Below are positions 24,901 to 36,583 of a stretch of 64,000 nt of DNA, in pieces. Below the pieces are notes generated by a model. It ran no database searches. It was not told the DNA's origin and saw only the letters and a program-made list of their open reading frames with translations. The position numbers were made by a program, and so were the translations under genes. The stretch's first letter is position 1; each line of letters begins with the position of its first letter. This stretch comes from Henricia sp. BOLD:AAB3569. Its lineage: Eukaryota > Echinodermata > Asteroidea > Spinulosida > Echinasteridae. The stretch is from the NCBI GenBank assembly GCA_037783545.1, contig JBBELK010000460.1:167158-231157 (forward strand), in the 5' to 3' direction.

Positions 24901-27045
24901 TAACGACAGTCCGAATGACTGAGCATGCGCACAACTCAGGAGTACCCCAAAGAGGTGTGTACAGACAGCCACGGTTTGCCTGAGAGCAGTCAGGAAGCCT
25001 CAACCCAGTTTTTTCTAAACTTTGAAATTTCTCTGCCATTTCCCGTCGAAAGTCTGTCAATTTTGTATGACAAGTGCGCAATATAGAGAGTTTAGGGCAT
25101 GCAAAATTTGAAGTTCGTCGGAACATTTTTCGACCTCCAAATTTGCCGACGTTTGGACCACACTTTGACCAAATTGCCGAGCCAAACTGCGGTGCGTTAA
25201 CGACAGTCCGAATGACTGAGCATGCGCACAACTCAGGAGTACCCCAAAGAGGTGTGTACAGACAGCCACGGTTTGCGTGAGAGCAGTCAGGAAGCCTCAA
25301 CCCAGTTTTTTCTAAACTTTGAAATTTCTCTGCCATTTCCCGGCGAAAGTCTGTCAATTTTTTTATGACAAGTGCGCAATATAGAGAGTTTAGGGCATGC
25401 AAAATTTGAAGTTCGTCGGAAGTTTTTTCGACCTCCAAATTTGCCGACGTTTGGACCACACTTTGACCAAATTGCCGAGCCAAACTGCGGTGCGTTAACG
25501 ACAGTCCGAATGACTGAGCATGCGCACAACTCAGGAGTACCCCAAAGAGGTGTGTACAGACAGCCACGGTTTGCGTGAGAGCAGTCAGGAAGCCTCAACC
25601 CAGTTTTTTCTAAACTTTGAAATTTCTCTGCCATTTCCCGGCGAAAGTCTGTCAATTTTTTATGACAAGTGCGCAATATAGAGAGTTTAGGGCATGCAAA
25701 ATTTGAAGTTCGTCGGAACATTTTTCGACCTCCAAATTTGCCGACGTTTGGACCACACTTTGACCAAATTGCCGAGCCAAACTGCGGTGCGTTAACGACA
25801 GTCCGAATGACTGAGCATGCGCACAACTCAGGAGTACCCCAAAGAGGTGTGTACAGACAGCCACGGTTTGCGTGAGAGCAGTCAGGAAGCCTCAACCCAG
25901 TTTTTTCTAAACTTTGAAATTTCTCTGCCATTTCCGGGCGAAAGTCTGTCAATTTTTTATGACAAGTGCGCAATATAGAGAGTTTAGGGCATGCAAAATT
26001 TGAAGTTCGTCGGAAAATTTTTCGACCTCCAAATTTGCCGACGTTTGGACCACACTTTGACCAAATTGCCGAGCCAAACTGCGGTGCGTTAACGACAGTC
26101 CGAATGACTGAGCATGCGCACAACTCAGGAGTACCCCGAAGAGGTGTGTACAGACAGCCACGGTTTGCGTGAGAGCAGTCAGGAAGCCTCAACCCAGTTT
26201 TTTCTAAACTTTGAAATTTCTCTGCCATTTCCCGGCGAAAGTCTGTCAATTTTTTATGACAAGTGCGCAATATAGATAGTTTAGGGCATGCAAAATTTGA
26301 AGTTCGTCGGAACATTTTTCGACCTCCAAATTTGCCGACGTTTGGACCACACTTTGACCAAATTGCCGAGCCAAACTGCGGTGCGTTAACGACAGTCCGA
26401 ATGACTGAGCATGCGCACAACTCAGGAGTACCCCAAAGAGGTGTGTACAGACAGCCACGGTTTGCGTGAGAGCAGTCAGGAAGCCTCAACCCAGTTTTTT
26501 CTAAACTTTGAAATTTCTCTGCCATTTCCCGGCGAAAGTCTGTCAATTTTTTATGACAAGTGCGCAATATAGAGAGTTTAGGGCATGCAAAATTTGAAGT
26601 TCGTCGGAACATTTTTCGACCTCCAAATTTGCCGACGTTTGGACCACACTTTGACCAAATTGCCGAGCCAAACTGCGGTGCGTTAACGACAGTCCGAATG
26701 ACTGAGCATGCGCACAACTCAGGAGTACCCCAAAGAGGTGTGTACAGACAGCCACGGTTTGCGTGAGAGCAGTCAGGAAGCCTCAACCCAGTTTTTTCTA
26801 AACTTTGAAATTTCTCTGCCATTTCCCGGCGAAAGTCTGTCAATTTTGTATGACAAGTGCGCAATATAGAGAGTTTAGGGCATGCAAAATTTGAAGTTCG
26901 TCGGAACATTTTTCGACCTCCAAATTTGCCGACGTTTGGACCACACTTTGACCAAATTGCCGAGCCAAACTGCGGTGCGTTAACGACAGTCCGAATGACT
27001 GAGCATGCGCACAACTCAGGAGTACCCCAAAGAGGTGTGTACAGA
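21993..27045 (+). repeat. 5- to 6-unit higher-order repeat, three successive copies
   Basis: Copies start at 21993, 23480 and 25263. The core order is: a ggaagttttttcg unit with a 7-T tract, a consensus unit, a ggaaaattt unit with ccgggcg and ccccgaag, a gatagttt unit, then a unit with tttgcctgag plus cccgtcg. The second copy has one extra consensus unit before the tttgcctgag unit, so spacing changes from 1,487 to 1,783 bp. The third copy has the extra unit but lacks the tttgcctgag/cccgtcg changes in its last unit. Further copies of the core lie near 27937-29721 and 34178-35960. Confidence 0.85.
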
Positions 27046-27936
27046 CAGCCACGGTTTGCGTGAGAGCAGTCAGGAAGCCTCAACCCAGTTTTTTCTAAAC
27101 TTTGAAATTTCTCTGCCATTTCCCTGCGAAAGTCTGTCAATTTTTTATGACAAGTGCGCAATATAGAGAGTTTAGGGCATGCAAAATTTGAAGTTCGTCG
27201 GAAAATTTTTCGACCTCCAAATTTGCCGACGTTTGGACCACACTTTGACCAAATTGCCGAGCCAAACTGCGGTGCGTTAACGACAGTCCGAATGACTGAG
27301 CATGCGCACAACTCAGGAGTACCCCAAAGAGGTGTGTACAGACAGCCACGGTTTGCGTGAGAGCAGTCAGGAAGCCTCAACCCAGTTTTTTCTAAACTTT
27401 GAAATTTCTCTGCCATTTCCCGGCGAAAGTCTGTCAATTTTTTATGACAAGTGCGCAATATAGAGAGTTTAGGGCATGCAAAATTTGAAGTTCGTCGGAA
27501 CATTTTTCGACCTCCAAATTTGCCGACGTTTGGACCACACTTTGACCAAATTGCCGAGCCAAACTGCGGTGCGTTAACGACAGTCCGAATGACTGAGCAT
27601 GCGCACAACTCAGGAGTACCCCAAAGAGGTGTGTATAGACATCCACGGTTTGCGTGAGAGCAGTCAGGAAGCCTCAACCCAGTTTTTTCTAAACTTTGAA
27701 ATTTCTCTGCCATTTCCCGGCGAAAGTCTGTCAATTTTTTTTGACAAGTGCGCAATATAGAGAGTTTAGGGCATGCAAAATTTGAAGTTCGTCGGAACAT
27801 TTTTCGACCTCCAAATTTGCCGACGTTTGGACCACACTTTGACCAAATTGCCGAGCCAAACTGCGGTGCGTTAACGACAGTCCGAATGACTGAGCATGCG
27901 CACAACTCAGGAGTACCCCAAAGAGGTGTGTACAGA

Positions 27937-28234
27937 CAGCCACGGTTTGCGTGAGAGCAGTCAGGAAGCCTCAACCCAGTTTTTTTCTAAACTTTGAAAT
28001 TTCTCTGCCATTTCCGGGCGAAAGTCTGTCAATTTTTTATGACAAGTGCGCAATATAGATAGTTTAGGGCATGCAAAATTTGAAGTTCGTCGGAACATTT
28101 TTCGACCTCCAAATTTGCCGACGTTTGGACCACACTTTGACCAAATTGCCGAGCCAAACTGCGGTGCGTTAACGACAGTCCGAATGACTGAGCATGCGCA
28201 CAACTCAGGAGTACCCCAAAGAGGTGTGTACAGA
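27937..28234 (+). repeat. Hybrid unit (front of ggaaaattt type, rear of gatagttt type)
   Basis: The front has the 7-T tract and ccgggcg typical of the ggaaaattt/ccccgaag units at 22588 and 29127; the rear has gatagttt and the normal ggaacattt. In intact neighbours the gatagttt unit has cccggcg. The switch lies between unit bases about 82 and 123. A related unit at about 29425 also combines ccgggcg with gatagttt. The block just left (27343-27936) is the copy of 15752-16345, so this is a junction between two blocks. Confidence 0.65.
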
Positions 28235-30365
28235 CAGCCACGGTTTGCCTGAGAGCAGTCAGGAAGCCTCAACCCAGTTTTTTCTAAACTTTGAAATTTC
28301 TCTGCCATTTCCCGTCGAAAGTCTGTCAATTTTTTATGACAAGTGCGCAATATAGAGAGTTTAGGGCATGCAAAATTTGAAGTTCGTCGGAACATTTTTC
28401 GACCTCCAAATTTGCCGACGTTTGGACCACACTTTGACCAAATTGCCGAGCCAAACTGCGGTGCGTTAACGACAGTCCGAATGACTGAGCATGCGCACAA
28501 CTCAGGAGTACCCCAAAGAGGTGTGTACAGACAGCCACGGTTTGCGTGAGAGCAGTCAGGAAGCCTCAACCCAGTTTTTTCTAAACTTTGAAATTTCTCT
28601 GCCATTTCCCGGCGAAAGTCTGTCAATTTTTTTATGACAAGTGCGCAATATAGAGAGTTTAGGGCATGCAAAATTTGAAGTTCGTCGGAAGTTTTTTCGA
28701 CCTCCAAATTTGCCGACGTTTGGACCACACTTTGACCAAATTGCCGAGCCAAACTGCGGTGCGTTAACGACAGTCCGAATGACTGAGCATGCGCACAACT
28801 CAGGAGTACCCCAAAGAGGTGTGTACAGACAGCCACGGTTTGCGTGAGAGCAGTCAGGAAGCCTCAACCCAGTTTTTTCTAAACTTTGAAATTTCTCTGC
28901 CATTTCCCGGCGAAAGTCTGTCAATTTTTTATGACAAGTGCGCAATATAGAGAGTTTAGGGCATGCAAAATTTGAAGTTCGTCGGAACATTTTTCGACCT
29001 CCAAATTTGCCGACGTTTGGACCACACTTTGACCAAATTGCCGAGCCAAACTGCGGTGCGTTAACGACAGTCCGAATGACTGAGCATGCGCACAACTCAG
29101 GAGTACCCCAAAGAGGTGTGTACAGACAGCCACGGTTTGCGTGAGAGCAGTCAGGAAGCCTCAACCCAGTTTTTTTCTAAACTTTGAAATTTCTCTGCCA
29201 TTTCCGGGCGAAAGTCTGTCAATTTTTTATGACAAGTGCGCAATATAGAGAGTTTAGGGCATGCAAAATTTGAAGTTCGTCGGAAAATTTTTCGACCTCC
29301 AAATTTGCCGACGTTTGGACCACACTTTGACCAAATTGCCGAGCCAAACTGCGGTGCGTTAACGACAGTCCGAATGACTGAGCATGCGCACAACTCAGGA
29401 GTACCCCGAAGAGGTGTGAACAGACAGCCACGGTTTGCGTGAGAGCAGTCAGGAAGCCTCAACCCAGTTTTTTCTAAACTTTGAAATTTCTCTGCCATTT
29501 CCGGGCGAAAGTCTGTCAATTTTTTATGACAAGTGCGCAATATAGATAGTTTAGGGCATGCAAAATTTGAAGTTCGTCGGAACATTTTTCGACCTCCAAA
29601 TTTGCCGACGTTTGGACCACACTTTGACCAAATTGCCGAGCCAAACTGCGGTGCGTTAACGACAGTCCGAATGACTGAGCATGCGCACAACTCAGGAGTA
29701 CCCCAAAGAGGTGTGTACAGACAGCCACGGTTTGCGTGAGAGCAGTCAGGAAGCCTCAACCCAGTTTTTTCTAAACTTTGAAATTTCTCTGCCATTTCCC
29801 GGCGAAAGTCTGTCAATTTTTTATGACAAGTGCGCAATATAGAGAGTTTAGGGCATGCAAAATTTGAAGTTCGTCGGAACATTTTTCGACCTCCAAATTT
29901 GCCGACGTTTGGACCACACTTTGACCAAATTGCCGAGCCAAACTGCGGTGCGTTAACGACAGTCCGAATGACTGAGCATGCGCACAACTCAGGAGTACCC
30001 CAAAGAGGTGTGTACAGACAGCCACGGTTTGCGTGAGAGCAGTCAGGAAGCCTCAACCCAGTTTTTTCTAAACTTTGAAATTTCTCTGCCATTTCCCGGC
30101 GAAAGTCTGTCAATTTTTTATGACAAGTGCGCAATATAGAGAGTTTAGGGCATGCAAAATTTGAAGTTCGTCGGAACATTTTTCGACCTCCAAATTTGCC
30201 GACGTTTGGACCACACTTTGACCAAATTGCCGAGCCAAACTGCGGTGCGTTAACGACAGTCCGAATGACTGAGCATGCGCACAACTCAGGAGTACCCCAA
30301 AGAGGTGTGTACAGACAGCCACGGTTTGCGTGAGAGCAGTCAGGAAGCCTCAACCCAGTTTTTTC

Positions 30366-32972
30366 TAAACTTTGAAATTTATCTGCCATTTCCCGGCGAA
30401 AGTCTGTCAATTTTTTATGACAAGTGCGCAATATAGAGAGTTTAGGGCATGCAAAATTTGAAGTTCGTCGGAACATTTTTCGACCTCCAAATTTGCCGAC
30501 GTTTGGACCACACTTTTACCAAATTGCCGAGCCAAACTGCGGTGCGTTAACGACAGTCCGAATGACTGAGCATGCGCACAACTCAGGAGTACCCCAAAGA
30601 GGTGTGTACAGACAGCCACGGTTTGCGTGAGAGCAGTCAGGAAGCCTCAACCCAGTTTTTTCTAAACTTTGAAATTTCTCTGCCATTTCCCGGCGAAAGT
30701 CTGTCAATTTTTTATGACAAGTGCGCAATATAGAGAGTTTAGGGCATGCAAAATTTGAAGTTCGTCGGAACATTTTTCGACCTCCAAATTTGCCGACGTT
30801 TGGACCACACTTTGACCAAATTGCCGAGCCAAACTGCGGTGCGTTAACGACAGTCCGAATGACTGAGCATGCGCACAACTCAGGAGTACCCCAAAGAGGT
30901 GTGTACAGACAGCCACGGTTTGCGTGAGAGCAGTCAGGAAGCCTCAACCCATTTTTTTCTAAACTTTGAAATTTCTCTGCCATTTCCCGGCGAAAGTCTG
31001 TCAATTTTTTATGACAAGTGCGCAATATAGAGAGTTTAGGGCATGCAAAATTTGAAGTTCGTCGGAACATTTTTCGACCTCCAAATTTGCCGACGTTTGG
31101 ACCACACTTTGACCAAATTGCCGAGCCAAACTGCGGTGCGTTAACGACAGTCCGAATGACTGAGCATGCGCACAACTCAGGAGTACCCCAAAGAGGTGTG
31201 TACAGACAGCCACGGTTTGCGTGAGAGCAGTCAGGAAGCCTCAACCCAGTTTTTTCTAAACTTTGAAATTTCTCTGCCATTTCCCGGCGAAAGTCTGTCA
31301 ATTTGTTATGACAAGTGCGCAATATAGAGAGTTTAGGGCATGCAAAATTTGAAGTTCGTCGGAACATTTTTCGACCTCCAAATTTGCCGACGTTTGGACC
31401 ACACTTTGACCAAATTGCCGAGCCAAACTGCGGTGCGTTAACGACAGTCCGAATGACTGAGCATGCGCACAACTCAGGAGTACCCCAAAGAGGTGTGTAC
31501 AGACAGCCACGGTTTGCGTGAGAGCAGTCAGGAAGCCTCAACCCAGTTTTTTCTAAACTTTGAAATTTCTCTGCCATTTCCCGGCGAAAGTCTGTCAATT
31601 TGTTTATGACAAGTGCGCAATATAGAGAGTTTAGGGCATACAAAATTTGAAGTTCGTCGGAACATTTTTCGACCTCCAAATTTGCCGACGTTTGGACCAC
31701 ACTTTGACCAAATTGCCGAGCCAAACTGCGGTGCGTTAACGAGAGTCCGAATGACTGAGCATGCGCACAACTCAGGAGTACCCCAAAGAGGTGTGTACAG
31801 ACAGCCACGGTTTGCGTGAGAGCAGTCAGGAAGCCTCAACCCAGTTTTTTCTAAACTTTGAAATTTCTCTGCCATTTCCCGGCGAAAGTCTGTCAATTTT
31901 TTATGACAAGTGCGCAATATAGAGAGTTTAGGGCATGCAAAATTTGAAGTTCGTCGGAACATTTTTCGACCTCCAAATTTGCCGACGTTTGGACCACACT
32001 TTGACCAAATTGCCGAGCCAAACTGCGGTGCGTTAACGACAGTCCGAATGACTGAGCATGCGCACAACTCAGGAGTACCCCAAAGAGGTGTGTACAGACA
32101 GCCACGGTTTGCGTGAGAGCAGTCAGGAAGCCTCAACCCAGTTTTTTCTAAACTTTGAAATTTCTCTGCCATTTCCCGGCGAAAGTCTGTCAATTTTTTA
32201 TGACAAGTGCGCAATATAGAGAGTTTAGGGCATGCAAAATTTGAAGTTCGTCGGAACATTTTTCGACCTCCAAATTTGCCGACGTTTGGACCACACTTTG
32301 ACCAAATTGCCGAGCCAAACTGCGGTGCGTTAACGAGAGTCCGAATGACTGAGCATGCGCACAACTCAGGAGTACCCCAAAGAGGTGTGTACAGACAGCC
32401 ACGGTTTGCGTGAGAGCAGTCAGGAAGCCTCAACCCAGTTTTTTCTAAACTTTGAAATTTCTCTGCCATTTCCCGGCGAAAGTCTGTCAATTTTTTATGA
32501 CAAGTGCGCAATATAGAGAGTTTAGGGCATGCAAAATTTGAAGTTCGTCGGAAAATTTTTCGACCTCCAAATTTGCCGACGTTTGGACCACACTTTGACC
32601 AAATTGCCGAGCCAAACTGCGGTGCGTTAACGACAGTCCGAATGACTGAGCATGCGCACAACTCAGGAGTACCCCGAAGAGGTGTGTACAGACAGCCACG
32701 GTTTGCGTGAGAGCAGTCAGGAAGCCTCAACCCAGTTTTTTCTAAACTTTGAAATTTCTCTGCCATTTCCCGGCGAAAGTCTGTCAATTTTTTATGACAA
32801 GTGCGCAATATAGAGAGTTTAGGGCATGCAAAATTTGAAGTTCGTCGGAACATTTTTCGACCTCCAAATTTGCCGACGTTTGGACCACACTTTGACCAAA
32901 TTGCCGAGCCAAACTGCGGTGCGTTAACGACAGTCCGAATGACTGAGCATGCGCACAACTCAGGAGTACCCC
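30366..32972 (+). repeat. 2.6-kb block duplicated at 36585-39191
   Basis: Nine successive partial or whole units match in order at a constant offset of 6,219 bp. Shared rare marks are atttatctg, cttttaccaaattg, cccatttttttc, caatttgttatg, then caatttgttt with gggcatacaaaa and aacgagagtcc, a second aacgagagtcc unit, and a ggaaaattt/ccccgaag unit. The match starts right of the expanded T-tract at 36574 and ends where the left copy has ccccgaag (32973) and the right copy has ccccaaag. The offset is 21 units minus 18 bp, accounted for by the 23-bp deletion, a 3-bp T-tract gain and two single-T gains in between. Confidence 0.85.
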
Positions 32973-34474
32973 GAAGAGGTGTGTACAGACAGCCACGGTT
33001 TGCGTGAGAGCAGTCAGGAAGCCTCAACCCAGTTTTTTCTAAACTTTGAAATTTCTCTGCCATTTCCCGGCGAAAGTCTGTCAATTTTTTATGACAAGTG
33101 CGCAATATAGATAGTTTAGGGCATGCAAAATTTGAAGTTCGTCGGAACATTTTTCGACCTCCAAATTTGCCGACGTTTGGACCACACTTTGACCAAATTG
33201 CCGAGCCAAACTGCGGTGCGTTAACGACAGTCCGAATGACTGAGCATGCGCACAACTCAGGAGTACCCCAAAGAGGTGTGTACAGACAGCCACGGTTTGC
33301 GTGAGAGCAGTCAGGAAGCCTCAACCCAGTTTTTTCTAAACTTTGAAATTTCTCTGCCATTTCCCGGCGAAAGTCTGTCAATTTTTTATGACAAGTGCGC
33401 AATATAGAGAGTTTAGGGCATGCAAAATTTGAAGTTCGTCGGAACATTTTTCGACCTCCAAATTTGCCGACGTTTGGACCACACTTTGACCAAATTGCCG
33501 AGCCAAACTGCGGTGCGTTAACGAGAGTCCGAATGACTGAGCATGCGCACAACTCAGGAGTACCCCAAAGAGGTGTGTACAGACAGCCACGGTTTGCGTG
33601 AGAGCAGTCAGGAAGCCTCAACCCAGTTTTTTCTAAACTTTGAAATTTCTCTGCCATTTCCCGGCGAAAGTCTGTCAATTTTTTATGACAAGTGCGCAAT
33701 ATAGAGAGTTTAGGGCATGCAAAATTTGAAGTTCGTCGGAAAATTTTTCGACCTCCAAATTTGCCGACGTTTGGACCACACTTTGACCAAATTGCCGAGC
33801 CAAACTGCGGTGCGTTAACGACAGTCCGAATGACTGAGCATGCGCACAACTCAGGAGTACCCCGAAGAGGTGTGTACAGACAGCCACGGTTTGCGTGAGA
33901 GCAGTCAGGAAGCCTCAACCCAGTTTTTTCTAAACTTTGAAATTTCTCTGCCATTTCCCGGCGAAAGTCTGTCAATTTTTTATGACAAGTGCGCAATATA
34001 GAGAGTTTAGGGCATGCAAAATTTGAAGTTCGTCGGAACATTTTTCGACCTCCAAATTTGCCGACGTTTGGACCACACTTTGACCAAATTGCCGAGCCAA
34101 ACTGCGGTGCGTTAACGACAGTCCGAATGACTGAGCATGCGCACAACTCAGGAGTACCCCGAAGAGGTGTGTACAGACAGCCACGGTTTGCGTGAGAGCA
34201 GTCAGGAAGCCTCAACCCAGTTTTTTCTAAACTTTGAAATTTCTCTGCCATTTCCCGGCGAAAGTCTGTCAATTTTTTATGACAAGTGCGCAATATAGAT
34301 AGTTTAGGGCATGCAAAATTTGAAGTTCGTCGGAACATTTTTCGACCTCCAAATTTGCCGACGTTTGGACCACACTTTGACCAAATTGCCGAGCCAAACT
34401 GCGGTGCGTTAACGACAGTCCGAATGACTGAGCATGCGCACAACTCAGGAGTACCCCAAAGAGGTGTGTACAGA
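32099..34474 (+). repeat. 4-unit tandem higher-order repeat, two copies of 1,188 bp
   Basis: Each copy (32099-33286 and 33287-34474) runs: aacgagagtcc unit, ggaaaattt plus ccccgaag unit, ccccgaag unit without ggaaaattt, gatagttt unit. I see no difference between the two copies at any diagnostic site. Exact length and identity suggest this is among the most recent duplications in the window. Confidence 0.85.
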
Positions 34475-36170
34475 CAGCCACGGTTTGCCTGAGAGCAGTC
34501 AGGAAGCCTCAACCCAGTTTTTTCTAAACTTTGAAATTTCTCTGCCATTTCCCGTCGAAAGTCTGTCAATTTTTTATGACAAGTGCGCAATATAGAGAGT
34601 TTAGGGCATGCAAAATTTGAAGTTCGTCGGAACATTTTTCGACCTCCAAATTTGCCGACGTTTGGACCACACTTTGACCAAATTGCCGAGCCAAACTGCG
34701 GTGCGTTAACGACAGTCCGAATGACTGAGCATGCGCACAACTCAGGAGTACCCCAAAGAGGTGTGTACAGACAGCCACGGTTTGCGTGAGAGCAGTCAGG
34801 AAGCCTCAACCCAGTTTTTTCTAAACTTTGAAATTTCTCTGCCATTTCCCGGCGAAAGTCTGTCAATTTTTTTATGACAAGTGCGCAATATAGAGAGTTT
34901 AGGGCATGCAAAATTTGAAGTTCGTCGGAAGTTTTTTCGACCTCCAAATTTGCCGACGTTTGGACCACACTTTGACCAAATTGCCGAGCCAAACTGCGGT
35001 GCGTTAACGACAGTCCGAATGACTGAGCATGCGCACAACTCAGGAGTACCCCAAAGAGGTGTGTACAGACAGCCACGGTTTGCGTGAGAGCAGTCAGGAA
35101 GCCTCAACCCAGTTTTTTCTAAACTTTGAAATTTCTCTGCCATTTCCCGGCGAAAGTCTGTCAATTTTTTATGACAAGTGCGCAATATAGAGAGTTTAGG
35201 GCATGCAAAATTTGAAGTTCGTCGGAACATTTTTCGACCTCCAAATTTGCCGACGTTTGGACCACACTTTGACCAAATTGCCGAGCCAAACTGCGGTGCG
35301 TTAACGACAGTCCGAATGACTGAGCATGCGCACAACTCAGGAGTACCCCAAAGAGGTGTGTACAGACAGCCACGGTTTGCGTGAGAGCAGTCAGGAAGCC
35401 TCAACCCAGTTTTTTCTAAACTTTGAAATTTCTCTGCCATTTCCGGGCGAAAGTCTGTCAATTTTTTATGACAAGTGCGCAATATAGAGAGTTTAGGGCA
35501 TGCAAAATTTGAAGTTCGTCGGAAAATTTTTCGACCTCCAAATTTGCCGACGTTTGGACCACACTTTGACCAAATTGCCGAGCCAAACTGCGGTGCGTTA
35601 ACGACAGTCCGAATGACTGAGCATGCGCACAACTCAGGAGTACCCCGAAGAGGTGTGTACAGACAGCCACGGTTTGCGTGAGAGCAGTCAGGAAGCCTCA
35701 ACCCAGTTTTTTCTAAACTTTGAAATTTCTCTGCCATTTCCCGGCGAAAGTCTGTCAATTTTTTATGACAAGTGCGCAATATAGATAGTTTAGGGCATGC
35801 AAAATTTGAAGTTCGTCGGAACATTTTTCGACCTCCAAATTTGCCGACGTTTGGACCACACTTTGACCAAATTGCCGAGCCAAACTGCGGTGCGTTAACG
35901 ACAGTCCGAATGACTGAGCATGCGCACAACTCAGGAGTACCCCAAAGAGGTGTGTACAGACAGCCACGGTTTGCGTGAGAGCAGTCAGGAAGCCTCAACC
36001 CAGTTTTTTCTAAACTTTGAAATTTCTCTGCCATTTCCCGGCGAAAGTCTGTCAATTTTTTATGACAAGTGCGCAATATAGAGAGTTTAGGGCATGCAAA
36101 ATTTGAAGTTCGTCGGAACATTTTTCGACCTCCAAATTTGCCGACGTTTGGACCACACTTTGACCAAATT

Positions 36171-36180
36171 GCCGACAGTC
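36171..36180. other. Junction of a 23-bp deletion inside one unit
   Basis: The sequence reads attgccgacagtccg where every other unit has 23 more bases (unit 216-238) between gccga and cagtcc. The three bases cga stand at both ends of the missing segment, so this is a microhomology-type deletion. The lost segment includes the CGTTAACG palindrome. It is the largest indel I found in the window. Confidence 0.9.
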
Positions 36181-36573
36181 CGAATGACTGAGCATGCGCA
36201 CAACTCAGGAGTACCCCAAAGAGGTGTGTACAGACAGCCACGGTTTGCGTGAGAGCAGTCAGGAAGCCTCAACCCAGTTTTTTCTAAACTTTGAAATTTC
36301 TCTGCCATTTCCCGGCGAAAGTCTGTCAATTTTTTATGACAAGTGCGCAATATAGAGAGTTTAGGGCATGCAAAATTTGAAGTTCGTCGGAACATTTTTC
36401 GACCTCCAAATTTGCCGACGTTTGGACCACACTTTGACCAAATTGCCGAGCCAAACTGCGGTGCGTTAACGACAGTCCGAATGACTGAGCATGCGCACAA
36501 CTCAGGAGTACCCCAAAGAGGTGTGTACAGACAGCCACGGTTTGCGTGAGAGCAGTCAGGAAGCCTCAACCCA

Positions 36574-36583
36574 TTTTTTTTTT
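36574..36583. other. Expanded T-tract (10 T, usually 6)
   Basis: The unit reads ccca, ten Ts, then ataaac, where the consensus is cccag, six Ts, ctaaac. This is a net gain of 3 bp with substitutions at both edges of the tract. It lies about 400 bp right of the 23-bp deletion and immediately left of the duplicated 2.6-kb block, so it marks the edge of that copy. Confidence 0.75.
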
